From: Methanobacteriota archaeon
GTDB lineage: Archaea > Thermoplasmatota > Poseidoniia > Poseidoniales > Poseidoniaceae
DNA: 35,945 nt
Direction of reading: 5' to 3'
Assembly (NCBI GenBank): GCA_002706065.1
Contig: PAJM01000032.1
Coordinates: forward strand, 20,713-56,657
The notes below the pieces were generated by a model. The model was not told the origin of the DNA, ran no database searches, and worked only from the letters and a program-made list of their open reading frames with translations. A program made the position numbers and the translations under genes. Positions 8,086-16,539 of the stretch are shown piece after piece. The first letter of the stretch is position 1; each line of letters opens with the position of its first letter.

Positions 8086-8856
8086 TCACAACCAATCCAA
8101 AATAGCATCTTGTTGAACCAACCAATCATCACTTGCAGCATCGATAATGCTGAAATGATCTCCGGGTAGCCATAGCTTTTGGACATCACAACCCTTAGCG
8201 TTCATTGCTCGAGCATAAGTTTCACTTTGTTCGAGAGGTACGTCAACGTCGCGTTCTCCGTGAATCAGAAGGACCGGTGATTTCGGCGGTAGATCGATCG
8301 GGTTCACCTTTTTCCACAGATCTTCGTTTTCGTACGGAGAACAGCCCATCCACTTGCGGATTGCATCCCCATCATCACTGAGTTTTGCATCATCAGCACC
8401 AAACAAATCAGTGATCGGTGACTGCGCAATTGCCAACCACGGTTTTCGTTCGGCTTTACTTGCCATCAACAGGGCGAGATGGCCACCTGCTGAATGCCCC
8501 ATGACCATGCTTCTGGTAATGTCAATGCCGGGTAAGAGTGCGAGCTGTCCCCATGCACGTAGAACATCTGATAATGTGTCCATCCATACACCTTCATCGC
8601 CTTTTTCCCAGCGTCGAAATTCGATGTTCCAACTTGCAACACCCGCATCACTCAAGGCGTTTGCGATGGGTAGCATAAGTTCAGAGGTGTACTCTTTTTT
8701 CCAGAATCCACCATGAATCAACATAATGCATGGGACACCATGGTCGTTTTGGAAAGGAGATGGATCGGCTGGCATATGCAGATCAGCATATTGCCATGGT
8801 TCTGCGCCCCACTGCATTCGATCGATGGGCATAATGGCCAACTCATGGCGTAACAC
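8086..8856 (-). CDS. Alpha/beta hydrolase resembling kynurenine formamidase (HGGxW type)
   Basis: The 256-residue protein has the oxyanion motif HGGFW (48-52), nucleophile Ser122 in GHSAGGH, a likely acid in HGERDVDVP and a likely His in GDHFSII. HGGxW plus GHSAGGH is the signature of the eukaryotic BNA7/arylformamidase-type kynurenine formamidases and related esterases, which hydrolyse N-formylkynurenine to kynurenine and formate. The GTG at 8856 overlaps the end of aspS by 14 bp; ATG at 8832 is an alternative that avoids the overlap. A tryptophan-degradation role would fit the aminomuconate genes 3 kb away, but no tryptophan dioxygenase or kynureninase lies in the window. A general carboxylesterase is the main alternative. 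Confidence 0.82.
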   Translation of the reverse strand: MLRHELAIMPIDRMQWGAEPWQYADLHMPADPSPFQNDHGVPCIMLIHGGFWKKEYTSELMLPIANALSDAGVASWNIEFRRWEKGDEGVWMDTLSDVLRAWGQLALLPGIDITRSMVMGHSAGGHLALLMASKAERKPWLAIAQSPITDLFGADDAKLSDDGDAIRKWMGCSPYENEDLWKKVNPIDLPPKSPVLLIHGERDVDVPLEQSETYARAMNAKGCDVQKLWLPGDHFSIIDAASDDWLVQQDAILDWL

Positions 8857-10243
8857 GATGACGGTCGCGTGGGAACAAGACGGTTTCTCGAACGTTACGT
8901 GACCCGGTGAGCACCATCAAGAGACGTGCGACTCCGAGCCCCCACCCCGCATGAGGCGGCGCACCAAAGCGGAATCCATCGGTGTAAAAGGAGAACTCTT
9001 CGGGGTTGAGTCCTTTGCTACGAAGGTTCTCTTCCAACACGTCGACATTGTGTTCTCGCTGTCCGCCACTTGTCATTTCATCTCGACCGTAATTGAGGTC
9101 AAATCCTCGGCTGAGTTGTTCGCCCGTAACACCATTTTCGCCTGGAACGTGGTGGATGTAGAACGGTTTCATTTCCATTGGCCAGCGTGGCAAGAAATGG
9201 AAGCCAGGGTACTTGGCTGCGATAATATCGCAATGAGATGAATCAATATCATCTCCCCACTTGATTGTTTCACCCGCATCTTGAATCATTTGGATGGCCT
9301 CACAGTAGTCGATACGGGGGAAGGGAACACTCGGGACATCGACTGAAATTGGTTCCAACTCTTGTGTGATTCGATATTCGTTGATGATATCGATGTGTTC
9401 CTGATCGTGTTCAGCGACCGATTTCCATATGTGATGAATCATCCGTTCCTGAACCCCCATGACGTCTTCGTCCGTCATCCATGCTGCTTCGATATCAAAG
9501 GAGATGAATTCATTCAAATGTCGGTATGTGTCGTGGTTTTCAGCACGGAAGGCGGGCCCAATTTCGAACACTCGTTCCATGCCGCCAAGTACTGCAAGTT
9601 GCTTGTAGAGTTGTGGACTTTGCGAAAGGAAGGCTGGCGTATCGAAGTACATCATAGGGAAGAGGTTGGTTCCACCTTCTGAGGCTGAGGCGATGATCTT
9701 CGGTGTATTGATTTCTTTGAATCCTTCAGTGATGAGATGCTCTCTGCCGTATTGTAAAACTCGCGCACGCAATGTGAACATGGCATTAACATGTGCACGA
9801 CGGAGATCGAGGAAGCGGTTATCGAGACGTGTGTCAAGTCCAATTGAAACGGTGTCTGTAATGCCAAGGGGAAGAGGAACATTTGCTCGTGTCAAGACGT
9901 TCACTTCGCTGGCGACAATTTCGTATGCTGGCGGCGGTGCTGTTTCCCCTTCCTTGAGTTTTGGTGGGCGTTTCTGAGCGACAGTTCCCTTGAATTGAAG
10001 CGTCGATTCACGGGTCATCCGTTGGACAAGATCGAGATTCTCATCACCAATGGTGTCGCCTTTGAGGAACACTTGGAGTTTCCCGGTACCGTCGCGCAAG
10101 TCGACAAAGCAGATGGCACCCTTACCGCGATTCGCTTCCATGAAGCCGCAAACTGTAACTTCAGTCCCGACGAGTTCAATTCCTTTCTCTTGGATTTCGC
10201 CCAGCGTGTGGGTTCGGTATGCAGTAGGGTACCAGTCAGCCAT
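8843..10243 (-). CDS. aspS: Aspartyl-tRNA synthetase, archaeal type
   Basis: A class IIb aminoacyl-tRNA synthetase of 466 residues. An N-terminal OB-fold anticodon-binding domain (about 1-110) precedes the catalytic core, with DNRFLDLRR, motif 2 FRAENHDTYRHLNEF and motif 3 GWGLGVARLLMVLTG. It lacks the large insertion of bacterial AspRS, so it is the archaeal/eukaryotic form. The end FPRDRHRVTP fits AspRS rather than AsnRS. Whether it also charges tRNA-Asn cannot be decided here. ATG at 10243 has a TATA-like CTATTTTAGG centred 25 nt upstream, suggesting a leaderless message that continues into the hydrolase and SDR genes. Confidence 0.96.
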   Translation of the reverse strand: MADWYPTAYRTHTLGEIQEKGIELVGTEVTVCGFMEANRGKGAICFVDLRDGTGKLQVFLKGDTIGDENLDLVQRMTRESTLQFKGTVAQKRPPKLKEGETAPPPAYEIVASEVNVLTRANVPLPLGITDTVSIGLDTRLDNRFLDLRRAHVNAMFTLRARVLQYGREHLITEGFKEINTPKIIASASEGGTNLFPMMYFDTPAFLSQSPQLYKQLAVLGGMERVFEIGPAFRAENHDTYRHLNEFISFDIEAAWMTDEDVMGVQERMIHHIWKSVAEHDQEHIDIINEYRITQELEPISVDVPSVPFPRIDYCEAIQMIQDAGETIKWGDDIDSSHCDIIAAKYPGFHFLPRWPMEMKPFYIHHVPGENGVTGEQLSRGFDLNYGRDEMTSGGQREHNVDVLEENLRSKGLNPEEFSFYTDGFRFGAPPHAGWGLGVARLLMVLTGSRNVRETVLFPRDRHRVTP

Positions 10244-10263
10244 GTCAATTCCTACGTGATGTT

Positions 10264-10273
10264 CCTAAAATAG
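10264..10273 (-). promoter_or_regulatory. TATA-like element of aspS
   Basis: On the minus strand this reads CTATTTTAGG and is centred about 25 nt before the aspS ATG, the archaeal TATA-to-start-site distance. It implies transcription starting at or next to the start codon. Seen by eye only. Confidence 0.55.
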
Positions 10274-10340
10274 CAATCGCAGAAAACAATTCCTTTCCAA
10301 AAACCAAACCTTTGATAATGTGAATCCAAGCGGTTGGAGC

Positions 10341-11585
10341 ATGACACAGCGGATGTTCAGCTCCGAATCAGTAACTGCAGGTCACCCAGACAAGGTCTGT
10401 GATGCTGTATCCGATGCCATTGTCGATGCCTGTTTGGAGCGAGATCCAAACGCCCGCGTCGCCGTTGAGACGTGTGTGAAAGGCACGCCCGAAAAAAGCG
10501 TGATTATCCTTGCTGGCGAAGTTTCTCTCGAAGGAGACACTCCTGATTATGCGGCCATTGCTCGAAAAGCCGCAGCGGATATCGGCTACACATCTCACGA
10601 GATTGGAATGGACGCAACAAATGAATCTCTCTGCGATGTTTTGGTGTATGTCACAACGCAATCCACATTCATCAATCAGGGTGTTGACAGAGACAACATC
10701 GACTCCCAAGGGGCAGGCGACCAAGGCCTGATGTTTGGTTATGCGTGCGATGAAACTGAGGCATACGATGATCTCAAAGGACGATACTTTCCGCTCGCAG
10801 CAGCCCTTTCTCAGCGCCTCTCTCGTCGACTGAAAACGGTTCGGGAAGACAACACCCTGCCATGGGCAAGGCCAGATGGAAAAACACAGGTGACGGTGGC
10901 GTACAACGAGGATGGGTCCATTCTCGGCGTGGACACCGTCGTCATTGCGATTCAACACGACAAGCATCTTAAAGACCGGTTTGAAGGGTCTGTGGAAGCC
11001 GAGCTTGCGCACATTCGTCAGGAGATTTCTAAGCACGTCGTCGAAACAACAATTCCCCAAGAATTGCTTCTTCCGGGATACAAATTGGTCGTCAATGGAA
11101 CCGGCCGCTTCGCAGATCCAGGTGGCCCCTACGCTGACGCTGGTCTTACGGGCCGCAAAATCATCGTCGACACTTACGGCGGTATGGGACGACACGGGGG
11201 TGGGGCATTTAGCGGAAAGGACCCTTCAAAGGTCGACAGAAGTGCTGCCTACGCCGCCCGTTGGGCTGCGAAACACGTCGTTGCAGCTGGATTGGCAACG
11301 AAATTTGAGATTCAATTGGCTTACGTCATCGGCGTCGCAGAACCTGTAAGTTTGATGGTTGATTCATTTGGAACCGGACGTGTTTCTGATGAATTACTTG
11401 CAAAGCGAGTTGAAGCAACCTTTGATTTCCGACCTGCGGCTATCGCCAGAGATTTGAATCTCCTGCGTCCAATCTACAGCGAAACATCATCAGGCGGTCA
11501 TTTCGGAAGAATTCCCACCGATGATGGTCATTTCCCTTGGGAGCGTATCGATTCGGCTCGCATTGAAAACTTGCTTCAATCGTGA
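10341..11585 (+). CDS. metK: S-adenosylmethionine synthetase, bacterial/eukaryotic type
   Basis: The enzyme makes S-adenosylmethionine from methionine and ATP. It carries the bacterial/eukaryotic MAT signatures: FSSESVTAGHPDKVCD, GAGDQGLMFGYACDET, and the phosphate loop GGxxSFSGKDPSKVDRS-like segment (here GGGAFSGKDPSKVDRSAAY). Length is 414 residues from ATG 10341, near the family's 380-400. Most characterised archaea instead use a divergent archaeal MAT (COG1812), so this copy looks like a bacterial acquisition. The ORF track starts at GTG 10320; ATG 10341 is preferred because it begins just before the conserved domain and has a weak TTTGATAATG centred 25 nt upstream. It diverges from aspS across a short promoter region. 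Confidence 0.96.
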   Translation: MTQRMFSSESVTAGHPDKVCDAVSDAIVDACLERDPNARVAVETCVKGTPEKSVIILAGEVSLEGDTPDYAAIARKAAADIGYTSHEIGMDATNESLCDVLVYVTTQSTFINQGVDRDNIDSQGAGDQGLMFGYACDETEAYDDLKGRYFPLAAALSQRLSRRLKTVREDNTLPWARPDGKTQVTVAYNEDGSILGVDTVVIAIQHDKHLKDRFEGSVEAELAHIRQEISKHVVETTIPQELLLPGYKLVVNGTGRFADPGGPYADAGLTGRKIIVDTYGGMGRHGGGAFSGKDPSKVDRSAAYAARWAAKHVVAAGLATKFEIQLAYVIGVAEPVSLMVDSFGTGRVSDELLAKRVEATFDFRPAAIARDLNLLRPIYSETSSGGHFGRIPTDDGHFPWERIDSARIENLLQS

Positions 11586-11646
11586 ACTTTCAAGACCTGA
11601 AGCCGATTCGCTCAAGTGCTGTTAACACCTCGCAGGCATTGGTCCC

Positions 11647-14600
11647 ATGTCCAAACTCTCCGTTCGTGCGTTCGTTCTGGTCACAATAATGTTGCTTGCA
11701 AGCGCATCGCCTCTTGCACAATTTACCAAAGCAGACCCTGAAATCGAACTACAAGTCGACATGAGTCACATGATTCTCGTTCCTGGAGAATCAATGAACC
11801 TCACGCTAACCATTGAGAACAACGGTTCTTCGATTGAGACCTACGACATTGAAGTTGCATCCCCAGGTCTTTCCTCTTTGTGGGCTGCAACGCCTTCGGC
11901 TAATTCCGTGTCGAATGTGCTGCCGACGTACAACGCGACGACGACCATCGTTGTTCAACTGGCAGAAACAGCAACACCAAGCGATAACGGAATGTTCACA
12001 CTCTTCGCCAACGAGAGCGATGGCAGTGCTTCATCGTCGATTGATGTTTACGTTAGCGTCGCCATTGTCTACAACCCACACCTCGATGCAACCGGCGTTG
12101 GTGATCAAGGCTTGTTGGCTCTACAACCTGGACAAACGGTTGATTTGTCGATTCCAGTTAGTAATCATGGTTCCGTTATGGATTCCTATCTTCTTAACGT
12201 CGGAGAGGAGCCTGACCTTACAGGCTGGTGGGCAAATTATTCTTCAAGTGGCTCAACAAACACGACGAACGCTCCTCCAGCATGGTCGATCTCCGTGAGC
12301 GATGTCCTTACGTTTGGAAATTCATACACCTCTGCAAATGGCCTTTCATCCATGCTGGAAGAACTTCTACGTAGTGCGAACAGTCCAAGCAACACCTCGG
12401 ATTTTACCACTGGGGGATGGACGATTGCTGACCACTGGGATGATGTCAACACCTCTGGAAGCGCTCAAAACCTTTCACTCGCATCTGGCGTTTGGGATAC
12501 AGTAGTTGTTCAGGATCAGTCACAAATACCTGGTTTCCCAAGAACTCATTCCGATTGGTTAGCAAGCAAAAACGGTAGCATCAATCTCGCAGATCGCATC
12601 GATTCGGAAGGTTCTGCTATGATGCTGATGATGACGTGGGGTCGACGCAACGGTGATGCAAGCAACCCAACGCTCTATCCCAATTATACCGTTATGCAGG
12701 ATCGACTGGAAGAAGGTTACATCGATTATCGGGACAACATCTCGCTGTCAACATCTGCTGAAATTTACATCGCTCCAGTTGGCCTTGCATTCAAGCACAT
12801 CTACGATTCAATCATAGCATCAGGTGGCAACCCGCTCTCTCCGACATCAACTTTCCATGGGCTGTATGTTACAGATGGAAGCCACCCATCGACCTCAGGC
12901 TCGTACCTTACTGCATGCGTTCTATTTGCAGCATTGACAGGCGATTCCCCAGTTGGATTAACCGACAATACAACGATGGATGCGACTCTACGTCTAACGC
13001 TACAGCAGGCAGCAGCTGAAGTCGTATTCAATGGCTCTACTGCCTACAGTTATCCTTGGGAATCTTCGGGATCGATTCAGGCCACGAATCAGCATTCGAG
13101 TTTCCCAACCGGTTGGGAAGTTCGATGGCTAGATGACCAAATAGAGAATGTTTCAGCAAACAATCAAGAAACTGCAACCTTGCGTATCTCCATTCCTTCG
13201 GATGCCAGTCCAGGTGCAACCGGGGTGCGTCTCTATGCAGGATCACTGTTTGGAAATCTAACCACGTCAACGCTCATGGTGGTTGATGTTCAAGCAAATT
13301 ATGATTTGCAAGTCGATTTCCTCAACGGTGATGATGAATTCCTACCTGGTCAACAAACCAACTCATCGCTGCGGTTAACCAACATCGGTACAACCTCTGC
13401 TTCCTTTGACTATGCGTTAACCGTACTCTCAGGGCCGTGTACTGCAGCACTTTTGTCGTATGCATCAACGATCGATGTTGATGCAAACGATGACCTCCCC
13501 TTCCAGGTGGATGTTGGCTCAACAGCGAACGTTGGCGACGTTTGCTCCCTACGTGTGACGGCGACACTTGGCTCCGATTCTGCAGTCTCGTTCGTACGCG
13601 ATTTCTCATTCGAGGTGGACCGTGAAATCGCCTTCGTTCTCCAAGGTCCAAGTGGACCCTCTGTAATCGATCCAGATGTTGAATCCACCATCGAAGTTCG
13701 AGTGTTCAATACAGGTACAGAATCCGAGACCTTCTCATTGCAAATCAACAGCAACGCTTCTTCACCGGTTACGCTGGTCCTTGATTCTCCGTCCTCAGTT
13801 GCCGTAGCCGCTGATGCTTCAGCGGTTTGGACATTAACAGCAACTGCAACAGAAGGTTCACTCGGCATCTATGAACGCCTTGTCACCGTGACACATGATT
13901 CATTGCTTAGCCAAAACCTCACCTTGGAATTTGATGTTCAATCGTCGGCAAGTCTCGCTCTTCAAGGACCACTCGATGGAAGAATCGTCGTCCAGTCTGG
14001 AGAAGATTCATCCGTTACACTTCACATAGAAAACGATGGCACGTCAGACTTGCTGCTCGATACGTTCACCATTTCTGGATTGCCCGGTGGTGTCGATGCA
14101 GTATTGCCCGATGTTAACGGAATTCTTCTCGAAGCAGGAGCATCACAGAACGTTTCGCTCAGTGTGAGCGCTTCAGCAGCAACGAGCGCACGAACCGATT
14201 CGCTTACGCTTCGCTTGTATTCGGATGATGCAGAAGCGTTGCTTGTCATTGAATTGCAAGTTGTTGATCGAACACTTGCACAATTGAGCCCGAATACCAA
14301 CCAAATCATAGCCGGCCCATCAGCACCGACCAACGTCACCATTGAAGTCACGAACATAGGTACTTTGCAGGACACATTCCTCTTGTCAATCGGTGCAGGT
14401 GAAACATCGAATTACTTTGAACTCTCATTGTCGGCAACATCTGTGAACCTCGGAATTGGTCAATCTGAGACGGTGGTATTGAGTGTGCGCGAGACAGCAA
14501 TTGGTGCAAATGCCAACGGATTGCCAATCAACATTGTTGCCACATCGACACTCGACCCGTCATCGACCGATGTCACACTTCTCACCCTCATCCCAATGAC

Positions 14601-15633
14601 TGCAAGTTCCTCCTTGACCGTCCTTACCGATTCCTCATCGGCAGAGGCGTCGGGAACCATTGAAGGAACCTTGATCGTCACAAATACTGGTAACAGTGTC
14701 GACGTTTTCTCCCTTTCATCGGTTGGTCTCGATTGTGACCTTGAATCCTCAGTCCTGCTTCAACCGGGTTCATCAACTCTTGAACTTCCTTGGTCATGCG
14801 ACGTTCCATCCGATGCTCTTGCCGGAGCAAATGCCTTCAGTTTCAGAGCAGTATCGAGTGCTCGTTCGGACGCAATTGAAAACGAAGCAGTTGTCTACAC
14901 AATCGATGCAACATGGAACGTCGATTCGGTTGTTGCACTGTCGATTGACAACACCGACTTGCAGATTCCTTACTTAGGGGGTTCATCGCTGACGTTAACG
15001 GTCACCAACCTCGCAAACATCGCAATTTCTGGTAAACTCACAACGGTTGGTATTGGAGATGGCCTCCTTGACATTCGTTTGAACAACACATTGGGAGAAG
15101 TGACCGATTCCTTTGCTCTTGAACCTGGTGCATCAGAAATTTTTGTTCTTCGATTCAATTCCCTGACAACCGATCAATTGGATGCTGAACTTCGTGTTCG
15201 AGCTCTTGTTCAAATTGATGGAAGCAGTGAAAATGCGGAGTCTGAGGTCATCGAAATTACCGTAAGTGGAAAATCCGAGCCGCCTCAGGGTATCACGCTC
15301 GCTGGCATCGAACTCGGAAAAACCACGACGTTGCAACTCATCGCCTTCGGCTATGTTTTGTTTGGTCTTGCAGTCATGGTGATCCGACTTCGCAAACCAC
15401 GTGCACCGAGAACAGAAGATGAAGACGGGACTGAAGAGGAAGAGGAAGAGGCCAAACAGTACGCACTCGGACCAAATGAATGCCGTATGGATTCAAACCG
15501 TCGCATATCATGTCCATCCTGTGATGCTCGATTGGCGGTACCTGGTGGGAATGAACCACCGTTCCGCTTCCAATGTCCGACCTGTGATTCCAACATCAGA
15601 GTCGTGGAATATGGATCTTCACCCAAATTCTGA
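11647..15633 (+). CDS. Giant secreted, C-terminally anchored protein with Ig-like repeats, SGNH-like hydrolase domain and cytosolic zinc ribbon
   Basis: The protein has 1328 residues. A signal peptide (about 1-29, VLVTIMLLASASPLAQF) leads into repeated Ig-like domains of NEW3/CARDB character, with recurring phrases such as LTIENNGSSIETYDIEV, VTNIGTLQDTFLLSI and VTNTGNSVDVFSL. Between residues 215 and 445 sits a different domain: VLTFGNSYTSANGL (block I-like GNS), TVVVQDQS, and DGSHPSTSGSYL with Asp410/His413. This resembles an SGNH/GDSL hydrolase. A transmembrane helix (about 1222-1246) is followed by basic residues, an acidic run and a C-terminal zinc ribbon with two CxxC pairs (CPSCDARL, CPTCDSNI). 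The outside part would face the environment and the zinc ribbon the cytosol. A palindromic TGTTAACA lies about 24 nt before the ATG. Substrate and ligand are unknown. Confidence 0.9.
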   Translation: MSKLSVRAFVLVTIMLLASASPLAQFTKADPEIELQVDMSHMILVPGESMNLTLTIENNGSSIETYDIEVASPGLSSLWAATPSANSVSNVLPTYNATTTIVVQLAETATPSDNGMFTLFANESDGSASSSIDVYVSVAIVYNPHLDATGVGDQGLLALQPGQTVDLSIPVSNHGSVMDSYLLNVGEEPDLTGWWANYSSSGSTNTTNAPPAWSISVSDVLTFGNSYTSANGLSSMLEELLRSANSPSNTSDFTTGGWTIADHWDDVNTSGSAQNLSLASGVWDTVVVQDQSQIPGFPRTHSDWLASKNGSINLADRIDSEGSAMMLMMTWGRRNGDASNPTLYPNYTVMQDRLEEGYIDYRDNISLSTSAEIYIAPVGLAFKHIYDSIIASGGNPLSPTSTFHGLYVTDGSHPSTSGSYLTACVLFAALTGDSPVGLTDNTTMDATLRLTLQQAAAEVVFNGSTAYSYPWESSGSIQATNQHSSFPTGWEVRWLDDQIENVSANNQETATLRISIPSDASPGATGVRLYAGSLFGNLTTSTLMVVDVQANYDLQVDFLNGDDEFLPGQQTNSSLRLTNIGTTSASFDYALTVLSGPCTAALLSYASTIDVDANDDLPFQVDVGSTANVGDVCSLRVTATLGSDSAVSFVRDFSFEVDREIAFVLQGPSGPSVIDPDVESTIEVRVFNTGTESETFSLQINSNASSPVTLVLDSPSSVAVAADASAVWTLTATATEGSLGIYERLVTVTHDSLLSQNLTLEFDVQSSASLALQGPLDGRIVVQSGEDSSVTLHIENDGTSDLLLDTFTISGLPGGVDAVLPDVNGILLEAGASQNVSLSVSASAATSARTDSLTLRLYSDDAEALLVIELQVVDRTLAQLSPNTNQIIAGPSAPTNVTIEVTNIGTLQDTFLLSIGAGETSNYFELSLSATSVNLGIGQSETVVLSVRETAIGANANGLPINIVATSTLDPSSTDVTLLTLIPMTASSSLTVLTDSSSAEASGTIEGTLIVTNTGNSVDVFSLSSVGLDCDLESSVLLQPGSSTLELPWSCDVPSDALAGANAFSFRAVSSARSDAIENEAVVYTIDATWNVDSVVALSIDNTDLQIPYLGGSSLTLTVTNLANIAISGKLTTVGIGDGLLDIRLNNTLGEVTDSFALEPGASEIFVLRFNSLTTDQLDAELRVRALVQIDGSSENAESEVIEITVSGKSEPPQGITLAGIELGKTTTLQLIAFGYVLFGLAVMVIRLRKPRAPRTEDEDGTEEEEEEAKQYALGPNECRMDSNRRISCPSCDARLAVPGGNEPPFRFQCPTCDSNIRVVEYGSSPKF

Positions 15634-16422
15634 TCAGTTTTTGCGTTGAGCGATTAAGAGAAATGCTGTGTGGCCGAACGGCCCGTTGACCGGGCGTACC
15701 CCTCCTTTGCTTGCTTTGCCCCATTCGCGTTCGATAACTTCGCCTGCCCATTCGATTTCAAGTCCAGATTCTTCGCATGCAGTCCATGCGTCCTCAAGTT
15801 GGCTTGAAACCGGGCAGTAGCATGAGATTCGAGCGCCGATTTTGAGGAGATGAGCCACTGACTTGATTGCAGCAGTGTGTTCTGGAAGGTCCAGTAAAAT
15901 AGCATCGACTTCGTTGACAACTGCTTCAATCTCACCAACCGAGGATTCAATCATCCCATGAATGTGTGAATGTTTTGGGAATTCCGTTAGGGCACGGGCA
16001 AGTGTTTGCAAATTTTCGAGACCAACACTGGAATGCTCTTCTCTTGGTTCAACCGTAATCAGATGGCCTGACCCCCCCATGACTCGTGCCAAATGCATGG
16101 ATTGTCCTGCTGATCCTAATCCTGCTTCGAGGACAACATCTGCAGGGCCAATTCCCAGGCGAGCGATAAGAACTCCTGCATCTTTTGAGCCAATTGTTTG
16201 TGCTCGCCGTTTCATGCCAAGAATTAATTCAGGTAAGCGCGGTGGGAGGTGTGTGAAAATCTTCGAGCCAATCTGGACCTCCTTCCCGTATTCAACGGTG
16301 TCAATTGTTGCCTTAGGATTGAACACTCCGATACCTTTGATTTTGACACTCTCATCAACAACTTCGACGATGAAGACACGACCATTTTCTTCAACCAAAG
16401 CCGTGATTGGAGGTTCTGCCAT
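15634..16422 (-). CDS. trmI: tRNA (adenine-N1)-methyltransferase, TrmI family
   Basis: A 262-residue class I methyltransferase. The N-terminal barrel-like part (1-70) precedes PPRLPELILGMKRRAQTIGSKDAG, a characteristic TrmI segment leading into the SAM fold. VVLEAGLGSAGQSMHLARVMG is the SAM-binding motif I, VEPREEH is motif II, and DAILLDLPEH carries the DLP active-site motif. GPFGHTAFLLIAQ ends the domain. Archaeal members methylate A57/A58 in the tRNA T-loop, stabilising the tRNA elbow. Its stop abuts the stop of the giant surface protein without a gap. TATA-like AATATCTAT about 40 nt upstream would give a short leader. Confidence 0.93.
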   Translation of the reverse strand: MAEPPITALVEENGRVFIVEVVDESVKIKGIGVFNPKATIDTVEYGKEVQIGSKIFTHLPPRLPELILGMKRRAQTIGSKDAGVLIARLGIGPADVVLEAGLGSAGQSMHLARVMGGSGHLITVEPREEHSSVGLENLQTLARALTEFPKHSHIHGMIESSVGEIEAVVNEVDAILLDLPEHTAAIKSVAHLLKIGARISCYCPVSSQLEDAWTACEESGLEIEWAGEVIEREWGKASKGGVRPVNGPFGHTAFLLIAQRKN

Positions 16423-16511
16423 GGTTTGCCCGATGTCCCATTAGGCATCAGACTTTTCCAATATCTATCCTAAAATACGGATAAATTTGTCGAAACGGGA
16501 ACAGACTACCA

Positions 16512-16519
16512 TTATATAA
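16512..16519 (+). promoter_or_regulatory. TATA box of the Omp28-like surface protein gene
   Basis: TTATATAA is a near-consensus archaeal TATA box. Its centre is 24-25 nt before ATG 16540, which supports that start and a leaderless message, and argues against the track start at 16519, which lies in the box itself. Confidence 0.75.
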
Positions 16520-16539
16520 TGTGTAGAAATGGGATTATT

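Noticed and set aside
10368-11195. 275-residue minus-strand ORF opposite metK
   Set aside because: It lies wholly within a clear metK gene, has no recognisable motif and is Cys/Val-rich in a way typical of antisense frames.
13300-15260. Tandem DNA repeats behind the Ig-like domains of the giant surface protein
   Set aside because: The domains resemble each other at protein level only; I see no repeated nucleotide blocks.
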